DNA of 64,000 nucleotides. Origin: Actinoplanes sp. TFC3 (GTDB taxonomy: Bacteria > Actinomycetota > Actinomycetes > Mycobacteriales > Micromonosporaceae). A program made the translations under genes and the position numbers. The notes beneath the pieces were generated by a model. The model searched no databases. It had not been told where the DNA came from and saw only the letters and a program-made list of their open reading frames with translations. Shown in pieces: positions 8,648-17,245 of the stretch (within the stretch, counting starts at the first letter, position 1; each line of letters starts with the position of its first letter). The DNA is taken from contig NZ_LOJP01000001.1 of NCBI RefSeq assembly GCF_001553785.1, positions 1,119,407-1,183,406 of the forward strand. The letters are read 5' to 3'.

Positions 8648-9955
8648 GTGCAAAGGGTGCGTAGTTTGACAGCGGAGGACCGCCGGCGGATCAAGCTGGC
8701 CAGCCAGGTCGCCGGCGGCGTCACCGGCGCGGCAGCGGGCATCACCCTGCTGTCCGCGGGCGTGTTGTTGCGGCAGGCGGCCGACGCACGACGGATCATT
8801 CCGATGGCCGAGGCGCCGCCACCGCGCGGCGACGGAGTATATGGGCCGAAATTTCCGGGCAAGGCGCTGAGCATGGTCATCCTCGGCGATTCGACGGCGG
8901 CCGGGTACGGCGTGCACCGGCCCCGCGAAACACCCGGCGCACTGCTGGCTACCGGCGTGTCGCGCCGACTGCGCCGGCCCGTCCGGCTGCACCGGCTCGC
9001 CGTGGTTGGCGCCGTGTCCGCGGGCTTGAGCTACCAGGTCGACGCCGCTCTGGAGTACCGGCCCGAACTCGCTGTGATCATCATCGGCGGCAACGATGTC
9101 ACCCACGTCTCCGCGCGCGCTGCCGCCGTACGCCATCTTGCCGATGCCGTCCGCCGGCTGCGCGCGACCGGATGCAAGGTCGTAGTGGGCACTTGCCCAG
9201 ACGTCGGTGCGATCCAGCCGATCAAGCCGCCGTTGCGCTGGCTGGCCCGCTCCTGGAGCCGGCAGCTCGCCGCCGACCAGACCGTCGCGGTGGTCGAGGC
9301 CGGTGGCAGCACAGTCTCGCTGGCCGACCTGCTGGGCCCGGCGTTCATGGCCGATCCGGTACGCATGTTCGGCTCGGACCGCTTCCACCCGTCGGTCGAG
9401 GGGTACGCCCGCGCTGCCGCTGTCATCATGCCCGCGTTGATGGCCGTGCTGGGCGAGGACGACCGCACCCCGGCTGTCGGCACCGAGGGCGTCCGCGCGC
9501 TGCCCGAAGCTGCCCAGGAAGCGGTACGAGCAGCAGGAACAGAGGTCAGCGGCGCTGAGGTCAACGGGCGTGAGCGCGGGCCTGCCGGGCGCTGGGCGCA
9601 GCTGCGGCGTCATCCGTGGTTCGGCGAGCCGCGGTTGTGGTTCGGGCACCGGGCCCCCTCCTTCTCCGGCTCTTCACCCGCCGGTCCCCTGCCGGATGAC
9701 CCGGCGTCGGATCAGCGACCGGCCACCGGCCCAGCATCGGAGGAAGGCCCCGCTCGGGCACATCTGACGAGCCGTCCGGGAAGTCGTGTTACTCGTGGGT
9801 CGGGACGCTCGGCTTCCGGCGCCGTAGGCTGGACACCAGAGGATCAACAGACCTCACACCAGAAGCGGACCGGCGGGCACGCCGGACCAAGTGCGGAATC
9901 TGGCGGTCGCAAGCCCAGTGGTGCGACCGGTGCCGACGTCAAGGAGGCGACATGA
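8648..9955 (+). CDS. SGNH/GDSL hydrolase with long disordered C-terminal tail
   Basis: This 435-aa protein has an N-terminal hydrophobic anchor-like segment (about 20-40). SGNH blocks follow: GDSTAAGYG at about 80-88, GGNDV for block III and DRFHPS for the catalytic Asp/His block V. After about residue 280 comes a low-complexity Pro/Ser/Gly/Arg tail with no fold. It likely acts as a membrane-associated or exported esterase. The stop overlaps the ATG of the next SGNH gene (ATGA at 9952-9955), so the pair is translationally coupled. The GTG start follows GAGGGAG closely. Substrate unknown. Confidence 0.85.
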   Translation: MQRVRSLTAEDRRRIKLASQVAGGVTGAAAGITLLSAGVLLRQAADARRIIPMAEAPPPRGDGVYGPKFPGKALSMVILGDSTAAGYGVHRPRETPGALLATGVSRRLRRPVRLHRLAVVGAVSAGLSYQVDAALEYRPELAVIIIGGNDVTHVSARAAAVRHLADAVRRLRATGCKVVVGTCPDVGAIQPIKPPLRWLARSWSRQLAADQTVAVVEAGGSTVSLADLLGPAFMADPVRMFGSDRFHPSVEGYARAAAVIMPALMAVLGEDDRTPAVGTEGVRALPEAAQEAVRAAGTEVSGAEVNGRERGPAGRWAQLRRHPWFGEPRLWFGHRAPSFSGSSPAGPLPDDPASDQRPATGPASEEGPARAHLTSRPGSRVTRGSGRSASGAVGWTPEDQQTSHQKRTGGHAGPSAESGGRKPSGATGADVKEAT

Positions 9956-10758
9956 CGGGCGTAACGGGTCGAATCGGCAAGGCTGCGGCCACGACGTTGT
10001 TCGCCTCTGCCGTGGGCGGAGCCGCCCTGCTGGCCGGGGACGCGATTGCGGCCCGCAGCCGCCGCTATGCCAAGCCGACCATGGGGCTCGCGTTGCGTAC
10101 CTCGATGGGTCCGTCCAGCGCGCCCACGTTGCGGCTGGTGCTGCTCGGCGATTCGGCGGCCATCGGCGTGGGCGTGGAGTGGCTCTCCGAGACGGTCGGC
10201 GGTCAGCTCGCCCGCCTGCTCGCCGAGGGCACCCCGGAAACCGGACCGCGACACGTGCTGCTGTCCAGCGTCGGCGTGGCCGGCTCCCGATCGGTCGACC
10301 TCGGCACCCAGGTGGCCAGGGCGCTGCTCGGCGACCGCCCGGACGTGGCCCTGGTGCTGATCGGCGCCAACGACGCCACCGGCCTGCGCAACGCCGAGGA
10401 CTCGGCTGAGCTGCTCGGCAAGGCCGTTCGCCGGCTGCACGACGCCGGCGTTCAGGTGGTAGTGGGCACTTGCCCAGACTTGGGGGCGTCGCGCTCGATC
10501 GCCCAGCCGCTGCGGCAGGTAACGGGCTGGGTCGGCCGCCGGATGGCCAAGGCGCAGGCACTCGCGGTTACCGATGCGGGCGGAGCTGTGGTCGACCTCG
10601 GCGAGGAGACCGGCGCGGTGTTCCGGGCGGACGCGGGGACGCTCTGCTACGACGGATTCCATCCTTCGGCTGACGGTTACCGGGTGTGGGCGTTGGCGCT
10701 GTACCCGGCGGTGTTCGAAGCGGCGCAGGCGGCTGGGCGGCGGTCGACCCAGGAGTAA
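9952..10758 (+). CDS. SGNH/GDSL hydrolase
   Basis: This 268-aa hydrolase has an N-terminal hydrophobic segment (about 10-30, signal or anchor). Its catalytic blocks are GDSAAIGVG (serine, about 66-74), GANDAT, and DGFHPSADGY near residue 228. It is a paralogue of the preceding gene without the disordered tail and overlaps it by 4 nt. The arrangement resembles M. tuberculosis Rv1075c next to the fadA3 thiolase as I recall, where the protein is an exported esterase. The natural ester substrate is not evident. Confidence 0.85.
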   Translation: MTGVTGRIGKAAATTLFASAVGGAALLAGDAIAARSRRYAKPTMGLALRTSMGPSSAPTLRLVLLGDSAAIGVGVEWLSETVGGQLARLLAEGTPETGPRHVLLSSVGVAGSRSVDLGTQVARALLGDRPDVALVLIGANDATGLRNAEDSAELLGKAVRRLHDAGVQVVVGTCPDLGASRSIAQPLRQVTGWVGRRMAKAQALAVTDAGGAVVDLGEETGAVFRADAGTLCYDGFHPSADGYRVWALALYPAVFEAAQAAGRRSTQE

Positions 10759-10918
10759 AGCGGTGGAGACTTTCGCGGGCACGGCCACGGGCCTTCAGAG
10801 CGCTCGGAGCAGGCGCGGGCCTTCACCTGAGGGCGACGCTTTCGCGGGGACCTGAAGGGAAGAGCCTCGCGGGACGCGTGTGACGAAGTTGGGGTTCCCG
10901 GCTAAGTTACTGACGCGT

Positions 10919-10930
10919 TAACGTGAAGTC
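10919..10930 (+). promoter_or_regulatory. Leaderless-type -10 element of the thiolase gene
   Basis: TAACGT (10919-10924) fits TANNNT and ends 6 nt before the ATG at 10931. There is no Shine-Dalgarno sequence, so transcription probably begins at the A of the start codon. Confidence 0.55.
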
Positions 10931-12175
10931 ATGCCGGAAGCTGTCATCGTCGCCACTGCCCGCTCTCCCATCGGGCGCGCCCACAAGGGCTCCTTGAAGG
11001 ATCTGCGACCCGACGACCTTGCCGCCACCATCGTCGACGCCGCGCTGAGCAAGGTGCCGCAGCTCGATCGGACGCTGATCGAGGACCTGTACCTCGGCTG
11101 CGGTCTGCCCGGCGGCGAACAGGGCTTCAACATGGGCCGCGTGGTTGCCGTGAAGCTGGGCCTCGACGGCCTGCCCGGTGCCACTGTTACGCGGTACTGC
11201 TCCTCGTCGCTGCAGACCACGCGGATGGCGTTTCACGCGATCAAGGCCGGCGAGGGTGACATCTTCGTGTCGGCGGGCGTGGAGACTGTGTCCCGGTTTG
11301 CCCGGGGCAGCTCGGACGGGTTGCCGTCGGACGCTCAGGAGTTGGTGGGCGGCGGCTGGCAGAACCCCGAGTTCGCGGGTGCTCAAGCTCGTACCGTCAA
11401 ATATGCGCAAGGCGGTCAAACCTGGCACGACCCGCGCGCAGATGGGGCCCTGCCCGACATCTACGTTGCCATGGGGCAGACCGCCGAGAACCTCGCCCAG
11501 CTCAAGGATGTCAGCCGCGAGGACATGGACGAATTCGGTGTACGGAGTCAGAACCTCGCCGAGAAGGCCATCGCCGACGGTTTCTGGCAGCGTGAGATCA
11601 CCCCGGTGACGCTGCCCGACGGCTCTGTCGTCTCCACCGATGACGGCCCGCGCGCCGGCGTGACCCTTGAAGGTGTGGCGGGGCTCAAGCCGGTGTTCCG
11701 TCCGGATGGCCGGGTCACCGCAGGCAACTGCTGCCCCCTGAACGACGGTGCGGCGGCAGTGGTCATCATGAGCGACACCAAGGCCCGCGAGCTTGGTATC
11801 ACCCCGCTGGCCCGGATCGTGTCGACGGGCGTCACGGCGCTCTCCCCCGAGACCATGGGGCTCGGTCCGGTGGAGGCATCCCGGCAGGCGCTGGTCCGCG
11901 CCGGCATGAGCATCGACGACGTGGACCTGGTCGAAATCAACGAGGCATTCGCCGCGCAGGTCATCCCCAGCTACCGCGACCTGGGCATTCCGATCGAGAA
12001 GCTGAACGTGAACGGTGGCGCGATCGCGGTCGGCCACCCGTTCGGCATGACCGGCGCCCGCATCACTGGCACGCTGCTCAACGCGCTGGACTGGCACGAC
12101 AAGTCCATCGGCCTGGAGACCATGTGCGTCGGTGGCGGCCAGGGCATGGCGATGGTGCTCGAACGGCTCAGCTGA
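10931..12175 (+). CDS. fadA3: Acetyl-CoA C-acetyltransferase (thiolase)
   Basis: This 414-aa cytoplasmic thiolase either condenses two acyl-CoA units or cleaves a 3-ketoacyl-CoA. The acyl-accepting cysteine is in [10 protein letters not shown] (about C90), the catalytic histidine in [11 protein letters not shown], and the second cysteine in CVGGGQG near the C-terminus. Length is normal. The gene is preceded by an apparent leaderless promoter. Its neighbourhood of SGNH hydrolases and cbs matches that around M. tuberculosis fadA3, the basis for the symbol. Biosynthetic or degradative direction is uncertain. Confidence 0.9.
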   Translation: MPEAVIVATARSPIGRAHKGSLKDLRPDDLAATIVDAALSKVPQLDRTLIEDLYLGCGLPGGEQGFNMGRVVAVKLGLDGLPGATVTRYCSSSLQTTRMAFHAIKAGEGDIFVSAGVETVSRFARGSSDGLPSDAQELVGGGWQNPEFAGAQARTVKYAQGGQTWHDPRADGALPDIYVAMGQTAENLAQLKDVSREDMDEFGVRSQNLAEKAIADGFWQREITPVTLPDGSVVSTDDGPRAGVTLEGVAGLKPVFRPDGRVTAGNCCPLNDGAAAVVIMSDTKARELGITPLARIVSTGVTALSPETMGLGPVEASRQALVRAGMSIDDVDLVEINEAFAAQVIPSYRDLGIPIEKLNVNGGAIAVGHPFGMTGARITGTLLNALDWHDKSIGLETMCVGGGQGMAMVLERLS

Positions 12176-12187
12176 GCTGGGTCGTTC

Positions 12188-12403
12188 TTACTGCAGGAAG
12201 CGTTCGATGTACGCCATCGTGCGCGCGTTGCCCTCGTGGAGTACGGCTTGCAAGCCGGCTGCCTGGGCTCCTTCGACGTTGGCGGGCAGGTCGTCGATGA
12301 GCAGGCAGTCGGCTGGCGGGGTGCCGATCCGGGCACAGGCGTCGTGGAAGGCCTTGGGGTCCGGCTTGAGCAATCGCACCGATGGCAGCGTCCGCGAATT
12401 CAC
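12188..12403 (-). pseudogene. HAD-superfamily hydrolase, C-terminal half only
   Basis: This 71-aa frame begins at a GTG that overlaps the stop of the upstream gene (GTGA). It shows HAD motif III (LLKPDPKAF) and motif IV ([19 protein letters not shown]). The N-terminal half with the nucleophile DxDGT motif is absent, and the preceding DNA encodes an unrelated protein, so a catalytic HAD cannot be made. It looks like a deletion remnant still linked to the upstream gene, though it might still be translated. Confidence 0.65.
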
Positions 12404-12708
12404 AGGGAATTCCGGATTTGGATCACATTATCGACCGCCTGGTCCAACAGCTCGGGAGCCGGATCGGCGGCCAACAGGTCGTCGGTCATCACCTTGAGCT
12501 GGTCGGGCAGGATCATGTCCGGCTCGCGCGGAACGGCGCGACGGGGGCGGTTCTCGGCGTCGGCTGCGTAATCCGCCAGGCGCTGCACCAGGGCGTACAC
12601 CAAGTCTCCCCGCGTGCCCTCGCCGGCGGCGACCCCCCAGCGCCCGGTCTCCCAATGCCCAACCTGCGTGAGCAGGCGCTGAACCGCTACCTGGAAATCT
12701 TCAGCCAC
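12400..12708 (-). CDS. Conserved small hypothetical protein
   Basis: This is a 102-aa soluble helical protein from a GTG start (MAEDFQVAVQRLLTQVGHW). It has a central RGDLVYALVQRLADYAADAE segment and a conserved-looking DMILPDQLKVMTDDLL. I recall similar short proteins of unknown role in actinomycetes but no named domain. It overlaps the HAD remnant by 4 nt. Confidence 0.65.
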   Translation of the reverse strand: MAEDFQVAVQRLLTQVGHWETGRWGVAAGEGTRGDLVYALVQRLADYAADAENRPRRAVPREPDMILPDQLKVMTDDLLAADPAPELLDQAVDNVIQIRNSL

Positions 12709-12789
12709 CCGGCGACCCTATCCAACGCCGAACGCCCGGACGGTTGCATGGTCCGGGCGTTCGGTTGCTCAATGCTGGTTTGCCGGGTC

Positions 12790-13611
12790 TTAATCGTCGC
12801 CCTGCAGGAAGCTCAGCAGGCGCAGGACCTCGAGGTACAGCCAGATCAGGCCGACCAGGATGCCGAAGGCGGCGGTCCAGGAGTAGCGCTGCGGCAAGCC
12901 CATGCGGGTCGCCTGCTCGATCTCGTCGAAGTTGAGGATGAAGCTCAGCGACGCGACGACGATGCAGACCAGGCTGAAGATGATGCCGAGGGCACCGTTG
13001 TCGCGCAGGCCGGTGTGCACGCCGAACAACGACAGCACCAGGTTGATCAGCATGACGGCAAACAAGCCGCCCATGACCGCGATCAGACCCCGGGTGAACT
13101 TGGGCGTGGCACGGATGACGCGGGCGCGATACAGGAACGCCATCAGGAAGAAGACGCCGAAGGTGGCGACCACCGCCTGCAGGACGATGCCCGAATAGCC
13201 CATGATGTCGTTGAAGAATTTGCTGACGAGGCCGACAAAAGCCCCTTCAACGACCGCGTACGCCACGACGAGGGCCGGGTTGGCCATCCGCATGAACGAG
13301 ATGACGAAGCCCAGCACCAGGCCGACCACGGCGGCACCGATCCAGGCGGCACCGAGCAGGCTGTTCGGGATCAGGTTCCATGCCGCGACGGCGGAAACGC
13401 CGGTGATGCCGAGCAGCGTCACGGTCTTGACGACAACATCGTCGATCGTCATGGGGCGTACGGCGGGGGGCGCGGCCGGGTAGCCGGTGTCCGACGCGTA
13501 CGGCTGACCGTAACCCGGCTGGGCAGGCGGCCCGTAGGGTCCGTATCCGGCCCCGCGCTCCCGCTCAGCCGCTTGGCCGAGGCGCGAAAGCACCGGGTTC
13601 GATGTCTTCAC
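12790..13611 (-). CDS. Bax inhibitor-1/YccA family membrane protein
   Basis: This 273-aa protein has a Pro/Gly/Tyr-rich cytoplasmic N-terminus (about 1-50) and then seven predicted membrane segments ending in EVLRLLSFLQGDD. The loop with FDEIEQA and the aspartate/glutamate-bearing helices are typical of the actinobacterial branch of the YccA/BI-1 superfamily, proposed to be pH-sensitive cation leak channels. The GTG start (MKTSNPVLSRLG) is preceded by AGGGAGG. The physiological role here is unknown. Confidence 0.9.
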   Translation of the reverse strand: MKTSNPVLSRLGQAAERERGAGYGPYGPPAQPGYGQPYASDTGYPAAPPAVRPMTIDDVVVKTVTLLGITGVSAVAAWNLIPNSLLGAAWIGAAVVGLVLGFVISFMRMANPALVVAYAVVEGAFVGLVSKFFNDIMGYSGIVLQAVVATFGVFFLMAFLYRARVIRATPKFTRGLIAVMGGLFAVMLINLVLSLFGVHTGLRDNGALGIIFSLVCIVVASLSFILNFDEIEQATRMGLPQRYSWTAAFGILVGLIWLYLEVLRLLSFLQGDD

Positions 13612-13785
13612 TGGGTCCAGCCTCCCTGGGGGTTGGTTAGCACGCGGGCGTGCTTCGGTGGCGTGCTTCTACCAAGGGTAAGCGCACTATCGGCACAGGA
13701 CCGGCTCTGCTGGCTGTGAACGAGCTGAAAAGCAAGATGCCTGCACAGGGCATGTTTCTTGCCCATTCTGCTGCTGAGTGCCGGC

Positions 13786-14784
13786 TCAAGCGCCGGGCGG
13801 AGGCCAGGCGTCCCCCCACTCGACATCGCGCGCCGCACGGTAGAGCGTTCCCTCCTTCTTCGAGATGATTTGCAGCTGTACGTCCCCAGCGGCGCGACAG
13901 AGCTGCATTGTCACCATGCCTTTGCGGAACTGCGGATGCCGCAGTACTCGACCGCCGGGCTGCTGGAGAGTTGGTGACGGCGCGCCCGCGATGAACGAGA
14001 ACTTCTCATCCTCGTGTCCGAGTTGGGCGTTCTTGAGCCGGCGATGCACCGCGGACCGGTTTACTCGGGCGGCAAAGTGGCACCAGTCGCCCGGGGTTGT
14101 CGACAACGGGCAGGCGTTCTGGTGGGGACAGGGAGCCACGATCGTCAGCCCCAGATCGAGCATCGCTTGGCGGGCGCGGAGGACTCGCTCGTAGCCTGCC
14201 GGCGTACCGGGCTCGATGACCAGCAGCAGGCCGGCGGCCGCCGGGATGACCTGGGCGAGCAGGGCGGCTTGGGCTTGGGCGGGGAGCTCGCCGAGAACGT
14301 AGGAGACGGTGACGAGGTCGGCGCGGGGAAGGCCGGCGGAGGTGCTGGCGTGCCACTGGTCCCACATGGCTTTTCGCAAGGCCGGGTTGTTCGCTTTTCC
14401 GGTCAGGCGAGCGCCGAACGTGAGGGCGTCGGCGACTTGATCGCGTACCGAAATATCGGACAAGCCCGGATAGGCGTCGGCTGCCGCCCATACTGCTGCG
14501 CCGGTTCCGCCGCCGATGTCCAGGTGACTGCGCGGGGAGAAGTCCGAATAAGCCCCGGCAATTTGCCCTAGGGCCGCTCGGACTGCCGCGAAGGTAGCGG
14601 GCATCCGATAGGCGGCATACGCGAGAACGTCGGTTGACGAGGTAAGGATCGGCACGGAGGCGGGCTTGCCCGAGCGGTAGGCCTCGATCAGCCGACTCAC
14701 CGACTGGGCCAGGCGCTCTTCGGGCGCCCGAGCGGCTTCGGTCTCAAGACCGGCACGGAGATCAGCGGGCAGCTCGGCGGTCAC
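13786..14784 (-). CDS. Rsm22-like small ribosomal subunit methyltransferase family protein
   Basis: This 332-aa protein has a Rossmann methyltransferase core (DIGGGTGAAVWAA at about 107-119) and a cysteine cluster APCPHQNACPL...WCHFAARVNRS. That cluster is the hallmark of mitochondrial Rsm22 relatives and may hold an Fe-S cluster. It is presumed to act in ribosome assembly. TAGGAT at 14793-14798 lies 8 nt before the GTG start, suggesting a leaderless transcript. Actual methylation activity is uncertain. Confidence 0.85.
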   Translation of the reverse strand: MTAELPADLRAGLETEAARAPEERLAQSVSRLIEAYRSGKPASVPILTSSTDVLAYAAYRMPATFAAVRAALGQIAGAYSDFSPRSHLDIGGGTGAAVWAAADAYPGLSDISVRDQVADALTFGARLTGKANNPALRKAMWDQWHASTSAGLPRADLVTVSYVLGELPAQAQAALLAQVIPAAAGLLLVIEPGTPAGYERVLRARQAMLDLGLTIVAPCPHQNACPLSTTPGDWCHFAARVNRSAVHRRLKNAQLGHEDEKFSFIAGAPSPTLQQPGGRVLRHPQFRKGMVTMQLCRAAGDVQLQIISKKEGTLYRAARDVEWGDAWPPPGA

Positions 14785-14812
14785 GATCCGAAATCCTAGG
14801 CAATGCCGTATT

Positions 14813-14960
14813 CGCTCGCCGCGCCCAGGTCATATGGATGGGACAGCGAGTCACGCAAGAGTCGCTCGCAGCGCCCAGGTCATCTGGATCCGACAGCGAG
14901 TCACGCAAGAGTCGCTCGCGGCGCCCAGGTCATCTGGGATCCGACGGCGAGTCACGCAGG
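14813..14960. repeat. Three-copy 50-nt tandem repeat
   Basis: Units at 14813-14862, 14863-14912 and 14913-14960 share a core CGCTCGC-GCGCCCAGGTCAT-TGGAT-CGACAGCGAGTCACGCA with few differences, the third unit being slightly shorter. The array fills the space between the promoter of the Rsm22 gene and the tRNA-Leu 3' side. It is not coding in any convincing frame. Origin and function unknown. Confidence 0.85.
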
Positions 14961-14988
14961 CGGAGGTCTGGCTGCGCGGAAGGGGATG

Positions 14989-15071
14989 TGCCCGGGGCGG
15001 GTCTCGAACCCGCACGCCTTTTGGGGCAGCCGCTTTTAAGGCGGCCGTGTCTGCCGTTCCACCACCCGGGC
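14989..15071 (-). tRNA. tRNA-Leu (anticodon UAA)
   Basis: On the minus strand a 7-bp acceptor GCCCGGG pairs with the 3' CCCGGGC, with discriminator A. The anticodon loop CTTAAAA is closed by GCCGC/GCGGC, the T loop is GTTCGAGAC, and there is a long class-II variable arm as expected for bacterial tRNA-Leu. CCA is not encoded, so the 3' end would be made by RNase Z. This normal tRNA-Leu contrasts with the two short-armed Leu-anticodon genes in the array at 38021-38184. Confidence 0.95.
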
Positions 15072-15195
15072 CGAGTGCTGCTGACCACCGTAGCGGGTGG
15101 TGCCCGCCCGGCACGACGCCGGACGGGCATAAATCGTCGCTGGGCCCGGTGTCAGGAGTGTTGCGCTGGCTCTGGCACCGGGGTGGCGATTTCGG

Positions 15196-16554
15196 TCAGC
15201 GGGCGCCAGCGCCGACTCGGCGGAGTTCCTTGTTGCCGGTCAGCGGCGGCGTTACGTCCTCGAACTCCTCGCGGGGCTCGTGGAGCTGGCCCAGAGAGAT
15301 GACCTCGCGCTTGAGGACCGAGGCCAGACCCCAGTCGGCGAGCACGCGCACCTTGCGGTTGAACGAGGGGATGCGGCTCACGTGGTAGAGGCGGTGCATC
15401 ATCCAGGCCGGCCAGCCCTTGAGCTTGATGCCGTACACCTTGGCGACGCCCTTGTGCAGGCCCAGGCTGGCCACGCTGCCGGCGTACTTGTGCTTGTAGT
15501 CGGCGGGGGTGCCGCCAAGGATCACCTTGCGGATGTTGTCGGCCAGCACCGCAGCCTGGCGCACGGCGTGCTGGGCGCTCGGAGAGCACCAGCCACCGGG
15601 GTTGGTCAGGTCGGGGACCTGCGCGCAGTCGCCGGCCGACCAGGCGCCGTCGAGGACCTTGCCGTCCTCGGTGACGACCTGCAGGGTGGGCAGGCAGTTG
15701 ACGTGGCCGCGAGGGCCGAGCGGGAGGTCCGTCTGCTCGAGCATCGGGGACGGCTTGACGCCGGCGGTCCACACGATGGTGTCGGCGCGGAAGACGTCGC
15801 CGTCGGAGAGGTGCACCTCACCGTCCACGCAGGACTTCATGATGGTCTCGAGGCGGATGTCGATGTCGCGCTTGCGCAGTTGGCGGGCCGCGTAGGCACC
15901 CATCTGCGGGCCGACCTCGGGGAGGATCTTGTTAGCCGCCTCGACCAGGACGAAGCGGACTTCCTCCTGATTGAGTTCGGGGTAGTACTTGAGGCCGTCG
16001 CGAACGACATCCTCCATCTCGGCCAGCGCCTCGGCGCCGGCGAAACCGCCGCCGACGAACAGGAACGTCAGCGACGCCTTGCGGACCTCGGGGTCCGGGG
16101 TCACGGCGGCGACGTCGAGCCGGTCGAGGACGTGGTTGCGCAGGTAGATGGCCTCACCGATGGTCTTGAGGCCGATGCCCTGCTCGCGCAGGCCCGGGAT
16201 GGGCAGAGTGCGCGACACGGAACCGGGGGCGACCACGATGTGGTCGTACTCGATTTCCTTTACCGGACCGTCGATCGGCTGCACGGTGACCGTCTTGCGG
16301 GTGTGCTCGATCCTGGTGACCTCACCGGCGACGATCCGGCAACGCTTGAGCTCGCGGCGCAGCGGCACAACCGAGTGGCGCGGCGAGATGTTGCCGGCTG
16401 CCGCTTCGGGCAGGAACGGCTGGTACGTCATGTGCGGCTGCGGGTCGATGACGACGACCTCGGCACGGCGCGAGCTGAGCTTCTTCGACAGGCGAAGGGC
16501 CGTGTACAAGCCGACGTGCCCTGCTCCTACCACCACGATGCGTTGCGGGTTCAC
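15196..16554 (-). CDS. ndh: Type II NADH:quinone oxidoreductase (NDH-2)
   Basis: This 452-aa flavoprotein is peripheral to the membrane and passes electrons from NADH to quinone without pumping protons. The FAD-binding GAGHVGLYTALRLSKK lies at residues 11-26 and the second nucleotide-binding LFVGGGFAGAEALAEM at about 165-180. The conserved WTAGVKPSPM and the late AQHAVRQAAVLADN quinone-site region are present. Length is normal for mycobacterial Ndh. It is transcribed away from the tRNA-Leu region and is separated by 126 nt from the upstream membrane gene. Confidence 0.92.
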   Translation of the reverse strand: MNPQRIVVVGAGHVGLYTALRLSKKLSSRRAEVVVIDPQPHMTYQPFLPEAAAGNISPRHSVVPLRRELKRCRIVAGEVTRIEHTRKTVTVQPIDGPVKEIEYDHIVVAPGSVSRTLPIPGLREQGIGLKTIGEAIYLRNHVLDRLDVAAVTPDPEVRKASLTFLFVGGGFAGAEALAEMEDVVRDGLKYYPELNQEEVRFVLVEAANKILPEVGPQMGAYAARQLRKRDIDIRLETIMKSCVDGEVHLSDGDVFRADTIVWTAGVKPSPMLEQTDLPLGPRGHVNCLPTLQVVTEDGKVLDGAWSAGDCAQVPDLTNPGGWCSPSAQHAVRQAAVLADNIRKVILGGTPADYKHKYAGSVASLGLHKGVAKVYGIKLKGWPAWMMHRLYHVSRIPSFNRKVRVLADWGLASVLKREVISLGQLHEPREEFEDVTPPLTGNKELRRVGAGAR

Positions 16555-16680
16555 GTTGTCATTGTCGCGCCAGGGGCCGCTGGATGCGTCGTTGTGTGAC
16601 CAAGGACAAGCTGGGACGTCAAGAGTCGTAACGCCTGGATTTCGATTTTGTTTCGCTGAGTGCGAGCTGTGAGAGTTCCG

Positions 16681-17244
16681 TCACGGACGGCGCAACAACC
16701 GGGCCAGCAGCAAGGTCAGGCCAACTGCTGCGGCTAGTCCCACCAGGGTCGCCACGAGGAACGCTCCGCCGGCCAGATCCGAGGTCAGGCCCAGAACAAT
16801 GACGGTCAGCACCGCCGATCCCAACACCGCGAGCCCGGCCCGGCCGGCCCATGACAGTACGACATCAGCGTTGACGATTGCGTCGTAGGGCAGCACGGCG
16901 GCGAGTGCGGCGAGGGTATGGCCGGCGTAGGTCAAGGTGGCGATCGCGAGCACCCGCCAGAGCGCGATCCGGGCGTCGTACCAAGTGGTGTCGAGGATCC
17001 AACCGCCCACCGCGATGATCAGAACGATGGTGACACCGCGGCCGCGTGGCGCGAATGCCGGATAGATGGCTGCGACCGCGAGCAACACCATCCAGCAGCT
17101 GACCACTACGGACACCGGCCACGCAACCGTCATCGCGCCGAAGAAGGCGACGGCCACACCAGCGCGAACGAGAAGCGGCAGAATGGTGGCGCGCTTGATG
17201 ACCGTGCGGGCGCGATTCGCTCGTTGGGTGATTTTCCCGGCCAT
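16681..17244 (-). CDS. Hypothetical polytopic membrane protein of the MoxR/DUF58 operon
   Basis: This 187-aa protein begins MAGKITQRANRARTVIKR, a basic N-terminus, followed by about five or six hydrophobic helices and a short Arg-rich end. No catalytic motif is seen. The ATG follows the DUF58 stop by one base (TGACATG), so it is the last gene of the operon and likely translationally coupled. It may assist the DUF58/DUF4129 membrane module, which is an inference from context only. Confidence 0.75.
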   Translation of the reverse strand: MAGKITQRANRARTVIKRATILPLLVRAGVAVAFFGAMTVAWPVSVVVSCWMVLLAVAAIYPAFAPRGRGVTIVLIIAVGGWILDTTWYDARIALWRVLAIATLTYAGHTLAALAAVLPYDAIVNADVVLSWAGRAGLAVLGSAVLTVIVLGLTSDLAGGAFLVATLVGLAAAVGLTLLLARLLRRP

Positions 17245-17245
17245 G

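Noticed and set aside
12382..13719. 445-codon plus-strand frame across the YccA gene
   Set aside because: It is a mirror of the YccA membrane protein (Asp/Gln/His-rich antisense composition) with no start context.
15280..16599. 439-codon plus-strand frame opposite NDH-2
   Set aside because: The antisense of a well-supported NADH dehydrogenase; its Val/Asp/His-rich composition is typical of a shadow frame.
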